Positions 23,887 through 32,607 of a stretch of 41,948 nt of DNA are shown piece by piece; position 1 is the first letter of the stretch, and each line of letters begins with the position of its first letter. The notes beneath the pieces are model-generated. The model ran no database searches and was not told the origin of the DNA. It saw only the letters and a list, made by a program, of their open reading frames with translations. Position numbers and translations under genes: made by a program. The DNA comes from Alphaproteobacteria bacterium (GTDB taxonomy: Bacteria; Pseudomonadota; Alphaproteobacteria; Caulobacterales; Caulobacteraceae), in NCBI GenBank assembly GCA_018820205.1, contig JAHJOK010000067.1:1-41948 (forward strand), written 5' to 3'.

Positions 23887-24837
23887 CTACGCGTTGAAGT
23901 CCAGACCGAACTGGGCGTACAGCGCCCGGCTGTCCTGCCATTTCGGATCGACCTTGACCGTGATGAACAGATGCACCTGCCGATCCAGCAGCTCGGTCAG
24001 TTCCTCGCGCGACTTCTGGCCGATCCATTTCAGGGTCTGGCCGCCCTTGCCCAGAACGATGGGCCGCTGGCTCTCGCGCTCGACGTAGATGGTCTGTTCG
24101 ATCCGGGCCGAACCGTCGGCCTTCTCGTCGAACGCCGTGGTTTCCACCGCCGCCGAATAGGGCAGTTCCTCGTGGACGCGCAGATAGACCTTCTCACGGG
24201 TGATCTCGGCCGCCAGCACCCGGATCGGCACATCGGCGGACTGGTCTTCGGGATACAGCCAGGGGCCCTCGGGCATCCCCATCGCCAAGCGCGATTTCAG
24301 GTCGTCGACGCCGTCGCCGGACAGGGCCGAGATCATATAGACCTCGGAATAGACGCCGGTTTCGAACAGGGCGTGCGACAGGGCCAGCAGGGTGTCGCGG
24401 CGCATGCCGTCGATCTTGTTCAGCGCCAGGATGACCTGGGTGCCCGTGGACTTCAGATTGGCGATGATGGTCTCGGTGTCCTCGGCCGACTTGCGGTCGG
24501 CAGGCGTGCCGTCCTTTCCCTCGGACGCGATATGCGACGCCGCGTCGATCAGATGCACGACCACGTCTGCATCCTGGGCCCCGCCCCAGGCCGAGGCGAC
24601 CATGGCCCGGTCCAGGCGGCGGCGAGGCGTGAAGATGCCGGGCGTGTCCACCAGCACGATCTGGCTGTCGCCCTCCATGGCGATGCCGCGCACCGGAAAC
24701 CGCGTGGTCTGGACCTTCTGGGTGACGATCGAGACCTTGGACCCCGTCAGCCGGTTCACCAGCGTCGACTTGCCGGCATTGGGCGCGCCGATGATGGCGG
24801 CGAAACCCGCACGGGGGTTGGAGGGGGTATCGGTCAA
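23887..24837 (-). CDS. era: GTPase Era
   Basis: Essential GTPase that binds 16S rRNA and checks 30S assembly. The G1 motif GAPNAGKST is at residues 18-26, followed by VLVDTPGIF (G3) and ALNKIDG (G4). The C-terminal KH domain includes IYVERESQRPIVLGKGGQTL, the RNA-binding GxxG loop being GKGG. At 316 residues it is about normal, with a short insertion (ASEGKDGTPADRKSAEDTE) before G4. Its ATG overlaps the rnc stop by 4 bases (ATGA), the widely conserved rnc-era coupling. Confidence 0.97.
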   Translation of the reverse strand: MTDTPSNPRAGFAAIIGAPNAGKSTLVNRLTGSKVSIVTQKVQTTRFPVRGIAMEGDSQIVLVDTPGIFTPRRRLDRAMVASAWGGAQDADVVVHLIDAASHIASEGKDGTPADRKSAEDTETIIANLKSTGTQVILALNKIDGMRRDTLLALSHALFETGVYSEVYMISALSGDGVDDLKSRLAMGMPEGPWLYPEDQSADVPIRVLAAEITREKVYLRVHEELPYSAAVETTAFDEKADGSARIEQTIYVERESQRPIVLGKGGQTLKWIGQKSREELTELLDRQVHLFITVKVDPKWQDSRALYAQFGLDFNA

Positions 24838-25547
24838 ATCACGCCTTCACGTTGGAGCATGGCGGTCGCGGCCGCCTTTTCCGCGTCCTGACGCGAACGT
24901 CCCGGTGCGGTCAAGGGTTCGACCCCCTCGATGGCAACCTCGACCGTAAAGGTCGGGGCGTGGTCGGAGCCGGTCTGGCCGGTCACGCGATAGGTCGGCA
25001 ACGGGCGTCCTCGTGCCTGAGCCCATTCCTGCAAGGCCGATTTCGGGTTGTTCAGGGCCCGCGGCGGCGGCGCCGCCAGTTCGTCGGCCCAGGCGCGGTC
25101 GAACACGCCCCGGGCGGCGTTCAGTCCCCCGTCGAGAAAGACGGCGGCAAGGACAGCCTCGACCGCATCGGCCACGACGCCTTCCTTGCGACGGCCGCCG
25201 GACTTCGTCTCGCCGGGCGACAAACGCAGGGCCTCGCCGATCTTCAGCGCCTCGCCGACCCGGCCGCAGGCGCGCTTGTCGACCAAGGCGTGCAGACGCG
25301 ACGACAGTTCGCCCTCGTCCGCCGCCGGGAAATCCTGATGTAGCCGTTGCGCGACCAGCAAGCCCAACACGCGGTCGCCCAGAAACTCGAGCCGTTCGTT
25401 ATGGCGCGCGGGTTTGCCGGCGGCCTTGTCGGCCCCCTCCCCCACGCTGGAATGGGTCAGGGCCCGCTCCAGCAGGGCGGGATCGCGGAAGTCGTGGCCG
25501 AGGCGATCGACCAGCGCGGCCACCGCCTCGGTCCGGGCATTGGCCAT
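24834..25547 (-). CDS. rnc: Ribonuclease III
   Basis: Double-strand-specific endoribonuclease that processes rRNA and mRNA. The 237-residue protein has the catalytic signature HNERLEFLGDRVL at about residues 49-61, and the second acidic site in EGVVADAVEAVLAAVFLDGG. The C-terminal double-stranded RNA-binding domain starts near NPKSALQEWAQARG and ends GRSRQDAEKAAATAMLQ. I chose the ATG at 25547, giving MANARTEAVAAL, because it overlaps the lepB stop by 1 base (TGATG) in the conserved lepB-rnc-era order. Confidence 0.97.
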   Translation of the reverse strand: MANARTEAVAALVDRLGHDFRDPALLERALTHSSVGEGADKAAGKPARHNERLEFLGDRVLGLLVAQRLHQDFPAADEGELSSRLHALVDKRACGRVGEALKIGEALRLSPGETKSGGRRKEGVVADAVEAVLAAVFLDGGLNAARGVFDRAWADELAAPPPRALNNPKSALQEWAQARGRPLPTYRVTGQTGSDHAPTFTVEVAIEGVEPLTAPGRSRQDAEKAAATAMLQREGVI

Positions 25548-26560
25548 CAGTCCAGAACGCGGAAGAAGCGGCTGGGCCGGACGTTGGCGAACCAGCTGAC
25601 CGGGTTCCACAGCGAAGCGCCCGGCTCCCACGAGAACATGATGATCTCGGCCTTGCCGACCAGGTTCTCGTCCGGCACCAGACCGACGCCGGACGATTGC
25701 TCGACCCGGCTGTCGATCGAGTTGTCGCGGTTGTCGCCCATCATGAAATAGAAGCCCTGCGGCACCTCATAGACCGGCGTGTCGTCCAGATCGCCGCCGG
25801 GACCGAAGTCCTGGATGGTGATGGTCTTGCCGCCCGGCAGGGTCTCGCGCACCTGTGTCACGGCGCGGGGACCGAAGATGTCGGCGACCTCCGCCTGCCC
25901 GATCACCACGTCCTCCACCGGCTGGCCGTTGATGTGCAACAGGTTGCCGATCATCTGGATCTGGTCGCCCGGCAGGCCGATGACGCGCTTGATGTAGTCG
26001 GTCTTGTCGTCGCGCGGCAGTTTGAACACCACGATGTCGCCGCGCTCCGGCGCCCGGCCCAGAACCCGCCCCTCGCCCAGCGGCAGGTTGATCGGCAGGC
26101 CCGACGAGAATTTCGAATAGCCGTAGGCCCATTTGGACACGACGATATAGTCGCCCTCGTACAGGTTCGGCTCCATCGAGGCCGACGGGATGGTGAAGGG
26201 CTGGAACAGCAGCACGCGCAGGACGAAGGCGATGGCCAGGGCCACCACGATCGTCTTCACGATCTCCAGCGTCTCCGAACCGGCCGAACCGCCGTCATCG
26301 TCGTCGTCCTTGGCGTAGACCTTGGCTGGGCCGGGGATCTTCTCCTTGCTGTCGTCGAACGGCGCGTCGCCGGCGTCGCTCCAGATCGGCCGCGAGGTGG
26401 CGGAAGTCACAACGGGGGTCGGCTCGACCGGCTGATCGCCTTCAGACGCGGCGAATTCGGCCTCCGGCGTTTCGGGCGTCGCGGCGGGCGATTCGGCGTC
26501 CGGCGCATCGCCCTCGGCGTGATCGGTCGTGTCGGCCTCAGTGGGCTTGTGGTCGCTCAT
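25547..26560 (-). CDS. lepB: Signal peptidase I
   Basis: Membrane serine peptidase that removes signal peptides from exported proteins. The 337-residue protein has an unusually long, acidic, Pro/Ala/Glu-rich N-terminus of about 95 residues (including AKDDDDDGG), one transmembrane helix at about 99-118, and then the catalytic domain: Ser128 in IPSASMEPN and Lys191 in YIKRVIGLPGD form the Ser/Lys dyad, and GFYFMMGDNRDNSIDSR is box E. The ATG at 26560 is the first Met giving a plausible cytoplasmic start. It is followed by rnc with a 1-base overlap. Confidence 0.96.
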   Translation of the reverse strand: MSDHKPTEADTTDHAEGDAPDAESPAATPETPEAEFAASEGDQPVEPTPVVTSATSRPIWSDAGDAPFDDSKEKIPGPAKVYAKDDDDDGGSAGSETLEIVKTIVVALAIAFVLRVLLFQPFTIPSASMEPNLYEGDYIVVSKWAYGYSKFSSGLPINLPLGEGRVLGRAPERGDIVVFKLPRDDKTDYIKRVIGLPGDQIQMIGNLLHINGQPVEDVVIGQAEVADIFGPRAVTQVRETLPGGKTITIQDFGPGGDLDDTPVYEVPQGFYFMMGDNRDNSIDSRVEQSSGVGLVPDENLVGKAEIIMFSWEPGASLWNPVSWFANVRPSRFFRVLD

Positions 26561-26622
26561 CGTGGAAAGCCTGTCCCCGGCCGCCGAACGCGGTCTCTTC
26601 GGTGCGAACGGGTATATAGGGA

Positions 26623-27024
26623 TTACGCCATCGGCAAGGCTTCGATCACCACGAAGGCGAGTGCATAGGGGTGTTCGTCCGATAGGGTCAGATGAATATG
26701 GGCGGTGTGGCCGGGGGGCGTCAGGCGCGCCAGATGCTCGGCTGCATGGCCGGTCAGGGCCAGGGTCGGCTGGCCGGAGCGCAGGTTCACCACCCCCATG
26801 TCCTTCCAGTAGACGTCGCGCCGCACGCCGGTGCCCAGGGCCTTGGCGCAGGCCTCCTTTGCCGCGAACCGCTTGGCGTAGCTCCAGGCGGCGTCGGGCT
26901 TCCGCTCGGACCGGGTGCGTTCGATCTCGGTGAAGCATCGGTTCCTGAAGCGGTCGCCGAACCGGTCGAGCGAGGTCTGGATCCGCCGGATGTCGCACAG
27001 GTCCGCGCCCACCCCGACGATCAC
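26623..27024 (-). CDS. acpS: Holo-[acyl-carrier-protein] synthase
   Basis: Transfers the 4-phosphopantetheine group from CoA to apo-ACP, activating fatty acid synthesis. The 133-residue protein has the AcpS signatures [14 protein letters not shown] (Mg-binding Asp) and [15 protein letters not shown] (Glu-Ala pair), and ends with [17 protein letters not shown]. The start is GTG at 27024 and overlaps the pdxJ stop by 4 bases (GTGA), so it is translationally coupled to pdxJ. lepB starts 62 bases after its stop. Confidence 0.96.
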   Translation of the reverse strand: MIVGVGADLCDIRRIQTSLDRFGDRFRNRCFTEIERTRSERKPDAAWSYAKRFAAKEACAKALGTGVRRDVYWKDMGVVNLRSGQPTLALTGHAAEHLARLTPPGHTAHIHLTLSDEHPYALAFVVIEALPMA

Positions 27025-27791
27025 GCCGCCGCCTCCGACCCGCGCGCCCGGTCCATCAGGTCGCGCATCCGCGCGATCGCAGGGCCCAGACCGACGAAGA
27101 TCGCCTCGCCGATCAGGAAATGGCCGATGTTCAGCTCCACGATCTCAGGGATCGCGGCGACCGCAGCGACAGTGTCGTAGTCGATGCCGTGGCCAGCGTG
27201 CACTTCCAGCCCTAGAGCCGCCGCCCGCGCCGCGCCCGCCTTCAGGGCCGCCAGCTCGTGGTCGGCCTGCTCCCCCCGCCCCTCGCGCACGGCGTCGCAG
27301 AACGCGCCGGTGTGAAGCTCGACCACAGCCGCGCCCGTGCGATGGGCGGCGTCGATCTGGCCCGGATCGGCCCCGATGAACAGGGACACCCGCGCGCCGG
27401 CGGCGTTCAACTCACCCACGAACGGCGTGATCCAGTTGTGGCCGCCCACGACGTCCAGACCGCCTTCGGTGGTCCGCTCCTCGCGCTTTTCCGGCACCAG
27501 ACAGACGGCGTGGGGCCGATGGCTCACGGCGATCTTCAACATCTCCTGGGTCACGGCCATTTCCAGGTTCAGCGGACGGGCCTGTTCGCGCAACAGGATC
27601 GACAGGCCGTCGATGTCGGCGTCAGAGATGTGCCGACGGTCCTCGCGCAGGTGGGCCGTGATCCCGTCCGCCCCGGCGGCCAAGGCCTCGCGCGCCGCCC
27701 GGATGGGATCGGGATAGACGCCGCCGCGCGCGTTCCGCACCGTGGCGACATGGTCGATATTGACGCCGAGGCGGAGGCGTCCGGAGTTCAT
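27021..27791 (-). CDS. pdxJ: Pyridoxine 5-phosphate synthase
   Basis: Last step of de novo vitamin B6 synthesis in the DXP-dependent route: condensation of 1-deoxyxylulose 5-phosphate with 3-amino-2-oxopropyl phosphate. The 256-residue TIM barrel begins [19 protein letters not shown] and contains [42 protein letters not shown] and [17 protein letters not shown], all family landmarks. The ATG at 27791 overlaps the pyrE stop by 4 bases (ATGA). The pdxJ-acpS pair is conserved across proteobacteria. Confidence 0.97.
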   Translation of the reverse strand: MNSGRLRLGVNIDHVATVRNARGGVYPDPIRAAREALAAGADGITAHLREDRRHISDADIDGLSILLREQARPLNLEMAVTQEMLKIAVSHRPHAVCLVPEKREERTTEGGLDVVGGHNWITPFVGELNAAGARVSLFIGADPGQIDAAHRTGAAVVELHTGAFCDAVREGRGEQADHELAALKAGAARAAALGLEVHAGHGIDYDTVAAVAAIPEIVELNIGHFLIGEAIFVGLGPAIARMRDLMDRARGSEAAA

Positions 27792-28372
27792 TTCGACAGC
27801 CGCCGGCTGCCTGGATCCTCGACCGGCAGAGCCGCCAGTTCGGGCGGCAGGGCGTCGGCCGGATAGGCGGGCACGTCCAGCGTCGCCAGGGCGATCAGCG
27901 GCACGCCGACGTCGGCCCGTCCGCCCGAACGGTCCACGATACAGGCGGCGGCGACGACCGTGCCCCCGGCGGCCTCGATGGCGGCGATGCATTCGCGGCT
28001 CGACAGGCCGGTGGTGACGATATCCTCGACCATCACGACCTTCTGGCCGGGGTCGACGTGGAAGCCGCGCCGCAGCTTGAACGCCCCGCCCTCGCGCTCG
28101 ACATACATGGACGGCACGCCCAGATGCCGCGCCGTCTCATAGCCGGGGATGATGCCCCCGACGGCCGGAGAGATGGCGACGTCGACGGGGCCAACGGCCG
28201 CGACGACCTTCTCGGCCAGCGCCTTGCACAGCCGCTCGCACCGCGCCGTGTCCATGAAGACCAGGTTCTTCTGCAGGAAGACCGGACTGTGCAGGCCCGA
28301 GGACAGCACGAAATGGCCCTCGCGCAGGGCGCCGGCGGCGCGAAACTCGTTCAGGACGTCTTCGGTGTTCAT
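27788..28372 (-). CDS. pyrE: Orotate phosphoribosyltransferase
   Basis: Converts orotate and PRPP to orotidine 5-phosphate in pyrimidine synthesis. The 194-residue protein has the PRPP loop [18 protein letters not shown] near residue 110, preceded by the substrate-binding stretch [20 protein letters not shown] and the [15 protein letters not shown] flexible loop. It is the first gene of the pyrE-pdxJ-acpS-lepB-rnc-era cluster; its promoter should lie in 28373-28430, next to the repeat pair downstream of lolD. Confidence 0.96.
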   Translation of the reverse strand: MNTEDVLNEFRAAGALREGHFVLSSGLHSPVFLQKNLVFMDTARCERLCKALAEKVVAAVGPVDVAISPAVGGIIPGYETARHLGVPSMYVEREGGAFKLRRGFHVDPGQKVVMVEDIVTTGLSSRECIAAIEAAGGTVVAAACIVDRSGGRADVGVPLIALATLDVPAYPADALPPELAALPVEDPGSRRLSK

Positions 28373-28430
28373 GGCCTATAACTAGGACACCAGACGCGAC
28401 CGGTGAAGCGCGAACCTTTGCCGAGAGCAC

Positions 28431-28508
28431 AGGAGCGCGGACCTCCAGGTCCGCTCCTTGGCCTCGCATCCAGCCGGGTGAAGGGCGGACCTGGAGGTCC
28501 GCGCTCCT
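28431..28508. repeat. Exact 24-base inverted repeat pair, each arm itself palindromic
   Basis: The 24 bases at 28431-28454 are the exact reverse complement of 28485-28508, with 30 bases between. Inside each arm, GGACCT and AGGTCC flank a two-base centre and form a perfect small hairpin. The right arm ends on the last base of the lolD stop codon. Two alternative foldings are possible: two small hairpins or one long stem. The element separates the lolD end from the pyrE start and may act as a terminator or as a mobile palindromic repeat. Confidence 0.75.
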
Positions 28509-29209
28509 TAGTATTCGCGGCTCTCGGCCTGACGCTCTTCCAGATGGCCGTCCTTCAGGGCGAAGACGCGGTCCATATGGCCCGCCAGTTCCATGTTGTG
28601 GGTGGCGATCAGGGCGGCGACCCCGGTCTCCTTGACCAGTTTGTGCAGCGCCTCGAACACCGTCTGGCTGGTGGCGGGGTCCAGGTTGCCGGTCGGCTCG
28701 TCGGCCAGCAGCAGACGCGGGCTGTTGGCCAGGGCGCGCGCCAGGGCGACCCGCTGCTGTTCCCCGCCCGACATCTGGGCCGGCTGGTGCAGGGTCCGCT
28801 CGGCCAGCCCCAGCGACCCCAGCGCCGCCTCGGCCCGGGCACGGGCCTGATCCTGCGAATAGCCCGCGATCCTCATCGGCAGGGCGACGTTATCGCGCGC
28901 ATCAAATTCCGGCAGCAGGTGATGGAATTGATAGACGAAACCGATCCGGCTCAGGCGGATGCGCGTGCGCGCCCGTTCGTCCAAGGCCCCCACGTCCTCG
29001 CCGTCGATGCGGATTTCCCCCGCCGTCGGGCGCTCCAGCAGGCCAGCGGCGTGCAGCAGCGACGACTTGCCCGACCCAGACGGTCCGATCAGCCCGACCA
29101 GTTCGCCCGGCATGATGTCCAGATCGACCCCTTTCAGGACCGTCAGTTCACCCTGGCCGGTGAGATACGTGCGGGTCACCCCGCGCAGGCTGAGGACGGG
29201 ACTATTCAT
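28508..29209 (-). CDS. lolD: Lipoprotein-releasing ABC transporter ATP-binding protein
   Basis: ATPase of the Lol system that extracts lipoproteins from the inner membrane for transfer to the outer membrane. The 233-residue protein has Walker A GPSGSGKS at residues 42-49, the signature MSGGEQQRVALARALANS, Walker B LLLADEPTG and the H-loop IATHN. FVYQFHHLLPEFDARDNV is typical of the LolD/MacB group. It overlaps the permease gene by 8 bases. The TAA stop shares its last base with the repeat at 28485-28508. Confidence 0.95.
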   Translation of the reverse strand: MNSPVLSLRGVTRTYLTGQGELTVLKGVDLDIMPGELVGLIGPSGSGKSSLLHAAGLLERPTAGEIRIDGEDVGALDERARTRIRLSRIGFVYQFHHLLPEFDARDNVALPMRIAGYSQDQARARAEAALGSLGLAERTLHQPAQMSGGEQQRVALARALANSPRLLLADEPTGNLDPATSQTVFEALHKLVKETGVAALIATHNMELAGHMDRVFALKDGHLEERQAESREY

Positions 29210-30503
29210 AACGCAGCGCCTCGACCGGATCGATGCGGCTGGCGGACCACGAAGGCGGCAGGCTGGCGACGCAACTCATGACCAGCGACCAGACCGCGAC
29301 CCAGAATACATCGACCGGATCGACCTCGGCCGGGATGGCGTCCAGCATATAGACGTCCGCATTGAACAGCTGAACGCCGGTGACGAACTCGAGGAAATGC
29401 TGGATCGGACCGATGTTCAGACAGAACAGCAGGCCCAGCGTCAGACCAGCCAGGGTTCCCGCCACCCCAATGGTCGCACCGGCCATGAAGAAGATGCGCA
29501 GGATCGACGACGGACTGGCCCCGATCGTTCTTAGGATGGCGATGTCGCGGCCCTTGTTCTTCACCAGCATGACGATGCCTGAGATGATGTTCATGGCGGC
29601 GATGGCGACGACCAGGCCCAGGATGATCGACATGGCCACGCGCTCGACCTTCAACGCGCCCCAGAAGGCGGCAAGGCGATCGCGCCAGTCCTGGATGAAG
29701 GCGCCGGGGCCGGCAGCCCCTCGCACCGGCTCGATATAGTCGGCGACGCGATCGGGATGCTCGACCTTCATCTCGATAACGTCCCACACGCCTTCCTTGC
29801 CGAAGAACAATTGGGCCTGTTCCAGAGGCATGAAGATGAAGAGCCGGTCGTAATCTGCGGCGCCGGAGGTATAGGTGCCGCCCACGATGTAGGTCTTGGA
29901 CAGCCCGCCCAGATTGCCGAAAGCGGAGTCGGCGCCGGTCGGAGAATAGATCTGGATCGGATCGCCGGTCCGAAGCCCAAGCGAATCCGCCAGCGCCTGA
30001 CCGATCAGCACATTGTCGCCGCCATAGTCGCCGCGGCCAAAGCTGGCCCGCGCCTCGGCCGACATGCTGGATGAGACATAGGACATGGTGTCGATGTCCT
30101 GGGGCCGAAGTCCGCGCACGATCGCGCCCGTCGTCTGGCCCCCGGCGATGACCAGCGCCTGGGACTCCGTCAGAGGAGAAACGCTGACGACGCCGGGGAC
30201 GGTCTTTAGACGCTCCAGCACCGCGTCACGGTCAAAGGCGCCCAGCACCTCGCCCTGGACATACATGTGGCCGTTGAAGCTCAGCATCCGGCCCAGAAGC
30301 TCGGAGCGGAACCCGGCCATGATGCTCATCACGCTGATCAGTACGGCGACCGCCAGCATGATGCCGACGAAACTGATGATGGCGATAGTAGCCACCCCGC
30401 CCTCCTTGCGCTTGGCGCGCAGGTAGCGGATCGCCAGGCCGATCTCCCAGGCGGAAAAGGCGCCGGCGGGTTTCGGCGGCGCGCCGAGCGGGGCCGCGGT
30501 CAA
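29202..30503 (-). CDS. Lipoprotein-releasing ABC transporter permease (LolC/LolE type)
   Basis: A 433-residue inner-membrane permease. The N-terminal helix [20 protein letters not shown] follows [16 protein letters not shown]; a large periplasmic domain spans about residues 65-290; three further helices lie at about 300-325, 345-370 and 390-415; and the end [11 protein letters not shown] is the family C-terminus. The start is a TTG at 30503 with GGAGG 7 bases upstream; it overlaps the proS stop by 4 bases (TTGA), and no ATG lies before the first helix. Only one permease gene is present here, so it may work as a homodimer with LolD. Confidence 0.93.
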   Translation of the reverse strand: MTAAPLGAPPKPAGAFSAWEIGLAIRYLRAKRKEGGVATIAIISFVGIMLAVAVLISVMSIMAGFRSELLGRMLSFNGHMYVQGEVLGAFDRDAVLERLKTVPGVVSVSPLTESQALVIAGGQTTGAIVRGLRPQDIDTMSYVSSSMSAEARASFGRGDYGGDNVLIGQALADSLGLRTGDPIQIYSPTGADSAFGNLGGLSKTYIVGGTYTSGAADYDRLFIFMPLEQAQLFFGKEGVWDVIEMKVEHPDRVADYIEPVRGAAGPGAFIQDWRDRLAAFWGALKVERVAMSIILGLVVAIAAMNIISGIVMLVKNKGRDIAILRTIGASPSSILRIFFMAGATIGVAGTLAGLTLGLLFCLNIGPIQHFLEFVTGVQLFNADVYMLDAIPAEVDPVDVFWVAVWSLVMSCVASLPPSWSASRIDPVEALRYE

Positions 30504-31813
30504 CCGATGGCCTCCAGCGCCGCCGACAGGGCCACGGTCGACTTGTCGCCGGTCGCGCGGCGCTTCAGTTCGACCACGCCCTCGGCCACGCCCTTGGGTC
30601 CGATGGTCAGTTGCCAGGGTATGCCGATCAGGTCGGCGGTCGCGAACTTGCCGCCGGGACGCTCGTCGGTGTCATCATACAGAACCGACTTGCCGGCCGC
30701 TTCCAGCGCCGAAACCGCCGCCTCGCATGCCTCGCAAACCGAGGGATCGTTGACGCGCAGATTGATGACCACCACGTCAAACGGGGCCACGGCGTCCGGC
30801 CAGATGATCCCCGCGTCGTCGTGGCTGGCCTCGATGATGGCGCCAAGCAGACGCGATACCCCGACGCCATAGCTGCCCATGTGGACCTCGGTGTCGACGC
30901 CGTCCGGCCCCGCCACCCTGGCCTTCATCGGCGCCGAGTATTTCGTGCCGAAATAGAAGATATGCCCGACCTCGATGCCGCGTGCGGTCAGGCGGTCGCC
31001 CTCGGCCGTCTGGCTTTCGAACTGGGCGGTGTCGTGCATTTCGTCGGCGGCGGAATAGAGCGAGGTTCGCTGATCAACGATTGACTGAAGATCGTTCCAG
31101 TCCACATCGGCGCCCGGCGCGGGCATCTCGACCAGCTTGCGGTCGCAGAACACCTGGCTCTCGCCCGTCTCGGCCAGGACGATGAACTCGTGGCTCAGAT
31201 CGCCGCCGATCGGGCCGGTGTCGGCGCGCGTCGGCACGGCCTTCAGCCCCATGCGCGCGAAGGTGTTCAGATAGGCCACGAACATCCGGTTATAGGCCCG
31301 CCGAGCGGCCGCCTCGTCGATGTCGAAACTGTAGGCGTCCTTCATCAGGAACTCGCGCCCGCGCATGACGCCGAAGCGCGGCCGGCGCTCGTCGCGGAAT
31401 TTCCACTGGATGTGAAACAGGTTCAGCGGCAGGGATTTGTAGCTCTTCACGAACCCCCGGAAGATGTCGGTGATCATCTCCTCGTTGGTGGGGCCGTACA
31501 GCAGTTCGCGCTCGTGCCGGTCGGTGATGCGCAACATCTCGGGCCCATAGGCGTCGTATCGCCCCGACTCCCGCCACAGATCGGCCAGTTGAAGCGTCGG
31601 CATCAGCAGTTCGACCGCACCGGCCCGCTCCTGTTCCTCGCGCACGATCTGCTCGATGCGGTTCAGCACGCGCAGGCCCAGCGGCAGCCAGGCATAGATC
31701 CCGGCGGCCTCCTGTTTGATCATCCCGGCGCGCAGCATCAGCTGGTGCGAGACGATCTGGGCGTCGGACGGCGCCTCTTTCAGCGTGGGCAGGAAATAGC
31801 GCGACAGGCGCAT
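30500..31813 (-). CDS. proS: Proline-tRNA ligase, short (alphaproteobacterial) type
   Basis: Charges tRNA-Pro with proline. At 437 residues it lacks the large insertion (editing) domain between motifs 2 and 3 that makes the E. coli enzyme about 570 residues long. Visible are [35 protein letters not shown], the motif 2 segment [20 protein letters not shown], and the anticodon-binding domain starting near [25 protein letters not shown] is motif 3. The ATG at 31813 is preceded by an 81-base gap after the DUF1467 gene. Confidence 0.97.
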   Translation of the reverse strand: MRLSRYFLPTLKEAPSDAQIVSHQLMLRAGMIKQEAAGIYAWLPLGLRVLNRIEQIVREEQERAGAVELLMPTLQLADLWRESGRYDAYGPEMLRITDRHERELLYGPTNEEMITDIFRGFVKSYKSLPLNLFHIQWKFRDERRPRFGVMRGREFLMKDAYSFDIDEAAARRAYNRMFVAYLNTFARMGLKAVPTRADTGPIGGDLSHEFIVLAETGESQVFCDRKLVEMPAPGADVDWNDLQSIVDQRTSLYSAADEMHDTAQFESQTAEGDRLTARGIEVGHIFYFGTKYSAPMKARVAGPDGVDTEVHMGSYGVGVSRLLGAIIEASHDDAGIIWPDAVAPFDVVVINLRVNDPSVCEACEAAVSALEAAGKSVLYDDTDERPGGKFATADLIGIPWQLTIGPKGVAEGVVELKRRATGDKSTVALSAALEAIG

Positions 31814-31894
31814 GGGCGTCTCAACTCGGAATAGATCGGGGCGACAGCTTTAGCCGGGACGACGGGGCAAAAGCTAGGCGCTGCAAACCCGCAT

Positions 31895-32158
31895 TCAGAC
31901 GCCGGGCGGCGCCAGGTCCGGCAAGGGCATCCAGCCGATGAAGACCAGCCCCATCACGCCCGCCCACAGGATCAGGGAAACCCAGGTCGTGGTGATGAAT
32001 TTCCTCTTCAAGTTCGGTGTTTCCGGCGCGCCCCACTGACTGCCGTCGGTCGGCGGCTCGTGCGTTTCCTGCGACGTGCCCAGCGGCAGGACGGCGAACA
32101 GCACCACCCACCAGACGACGACATAGATGGCGAACATGGTCAGGGGGCCGATCGGCAT
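31895..32158 (-). CDS. DUF1467 family small membrane protein
   Basis: An 87-residue protein with two hydrophobic helices, at about residues 5-27 and 57-77, separated by a polar loop of about 28 residues containing PLGTSQETHE and GAPETPNLKRKFI. This is the DUF1467 family, restricted mostly to alphaproteobacteria and usually next to proS and the methylmalonyl-CoA epimerase gene, as here. Function unknown. It starts 1 base after the epimerase stop. Confidence 0.9.
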   Translation of the reverse strand: MPIGPLTMFAIYVVVWWVVLFAVLPLGTSQETHEPPTDGSQWGAPETPNLKRKFITTTWVSLILWAGVMGLVFIGWMPLPDLAPPGV

Positions 32159-32159
32159 G

Positions 32160-32582
32160 TCAGTGCGCCTCCTTCGGGGCTTCCATCAGTTCCACCAGCA
32201 CCCCGCCCATGTCCTTTGGGTGCAGGAACAGGATGGGCGTGCCGTGGGCGCCGATGCGGGGCTCGCCCGTGCCCAGCAGGGTCGCGCCCATCGCCTTCAG
32301 CGCGTCGCGGGCGACCAGGATGTCGTCCACCTCGAAACAGACATGGTGCTGGCCGCCCTTGGGGTTCTTGGCCAGGAAGCCGTGAATGGGACTGTCGTCG
32401 CCCAGCGGTTCGATCAGTTCGATCTGGCTGTTGGGCAGGTCGATGAAGCAGACCCGCACCCCCTGCGCCGGCAGGTCGAACGGCTCGCCCGCGTGCGTGG
32501 CTCCGAGCACGTCGCGATACAGGGTGACGCTGGTTTCAATGGAGGGCGTGGCGACGCCGATATGGTTCAGTCTGCCGATCAT
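32160..32582 (-). CDS. mce: Methylmalonyl-CoA epimerase
   Basis: Interconverts (R)- and (S)-methylmalonyl-CoA in propionate metabolism. The 140-residue VOC protein has the metal ligands expected of the family: His7 in GRLNHIGVATPS, His in GGQHHVCFEVDD and Glu in GVLVELMEAP. PIHGFLAKNPKGGQHH and LFLHPKDMGG are epimerase-specific segments. The ATG at 32582 gives the conserved N-terminus; the frame stays open upstream to 32624 but overlaps the next gene. No mutase gene lies in the window. Confidence 0.95.
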   Translation of the reverse strand: MIGRLNHIGVATPSIETSVTLYRDVLGATHAGEPFDLPAQGVRVCFIDLPNSQIELIEPLGDDSPIHGFLAKNPKGGQHHVCFEVDDILVARDALKAMGATLLGTGEPRIGAHGTPILFLHPKDMGGVLVELMEAPKEAH

Positions 32583-32607
32583 GGGCCCGCTATGGTCCCT
32601 CGTCCGC

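Noticed and set aside
28431..28508. CRISPR-like or attachment-site reading of the 24-base repeat
   Set aside because: There are only two inverted copies, no direct array, no cas or integrase gene nearby; a palindromic intergenic repeat fits better.
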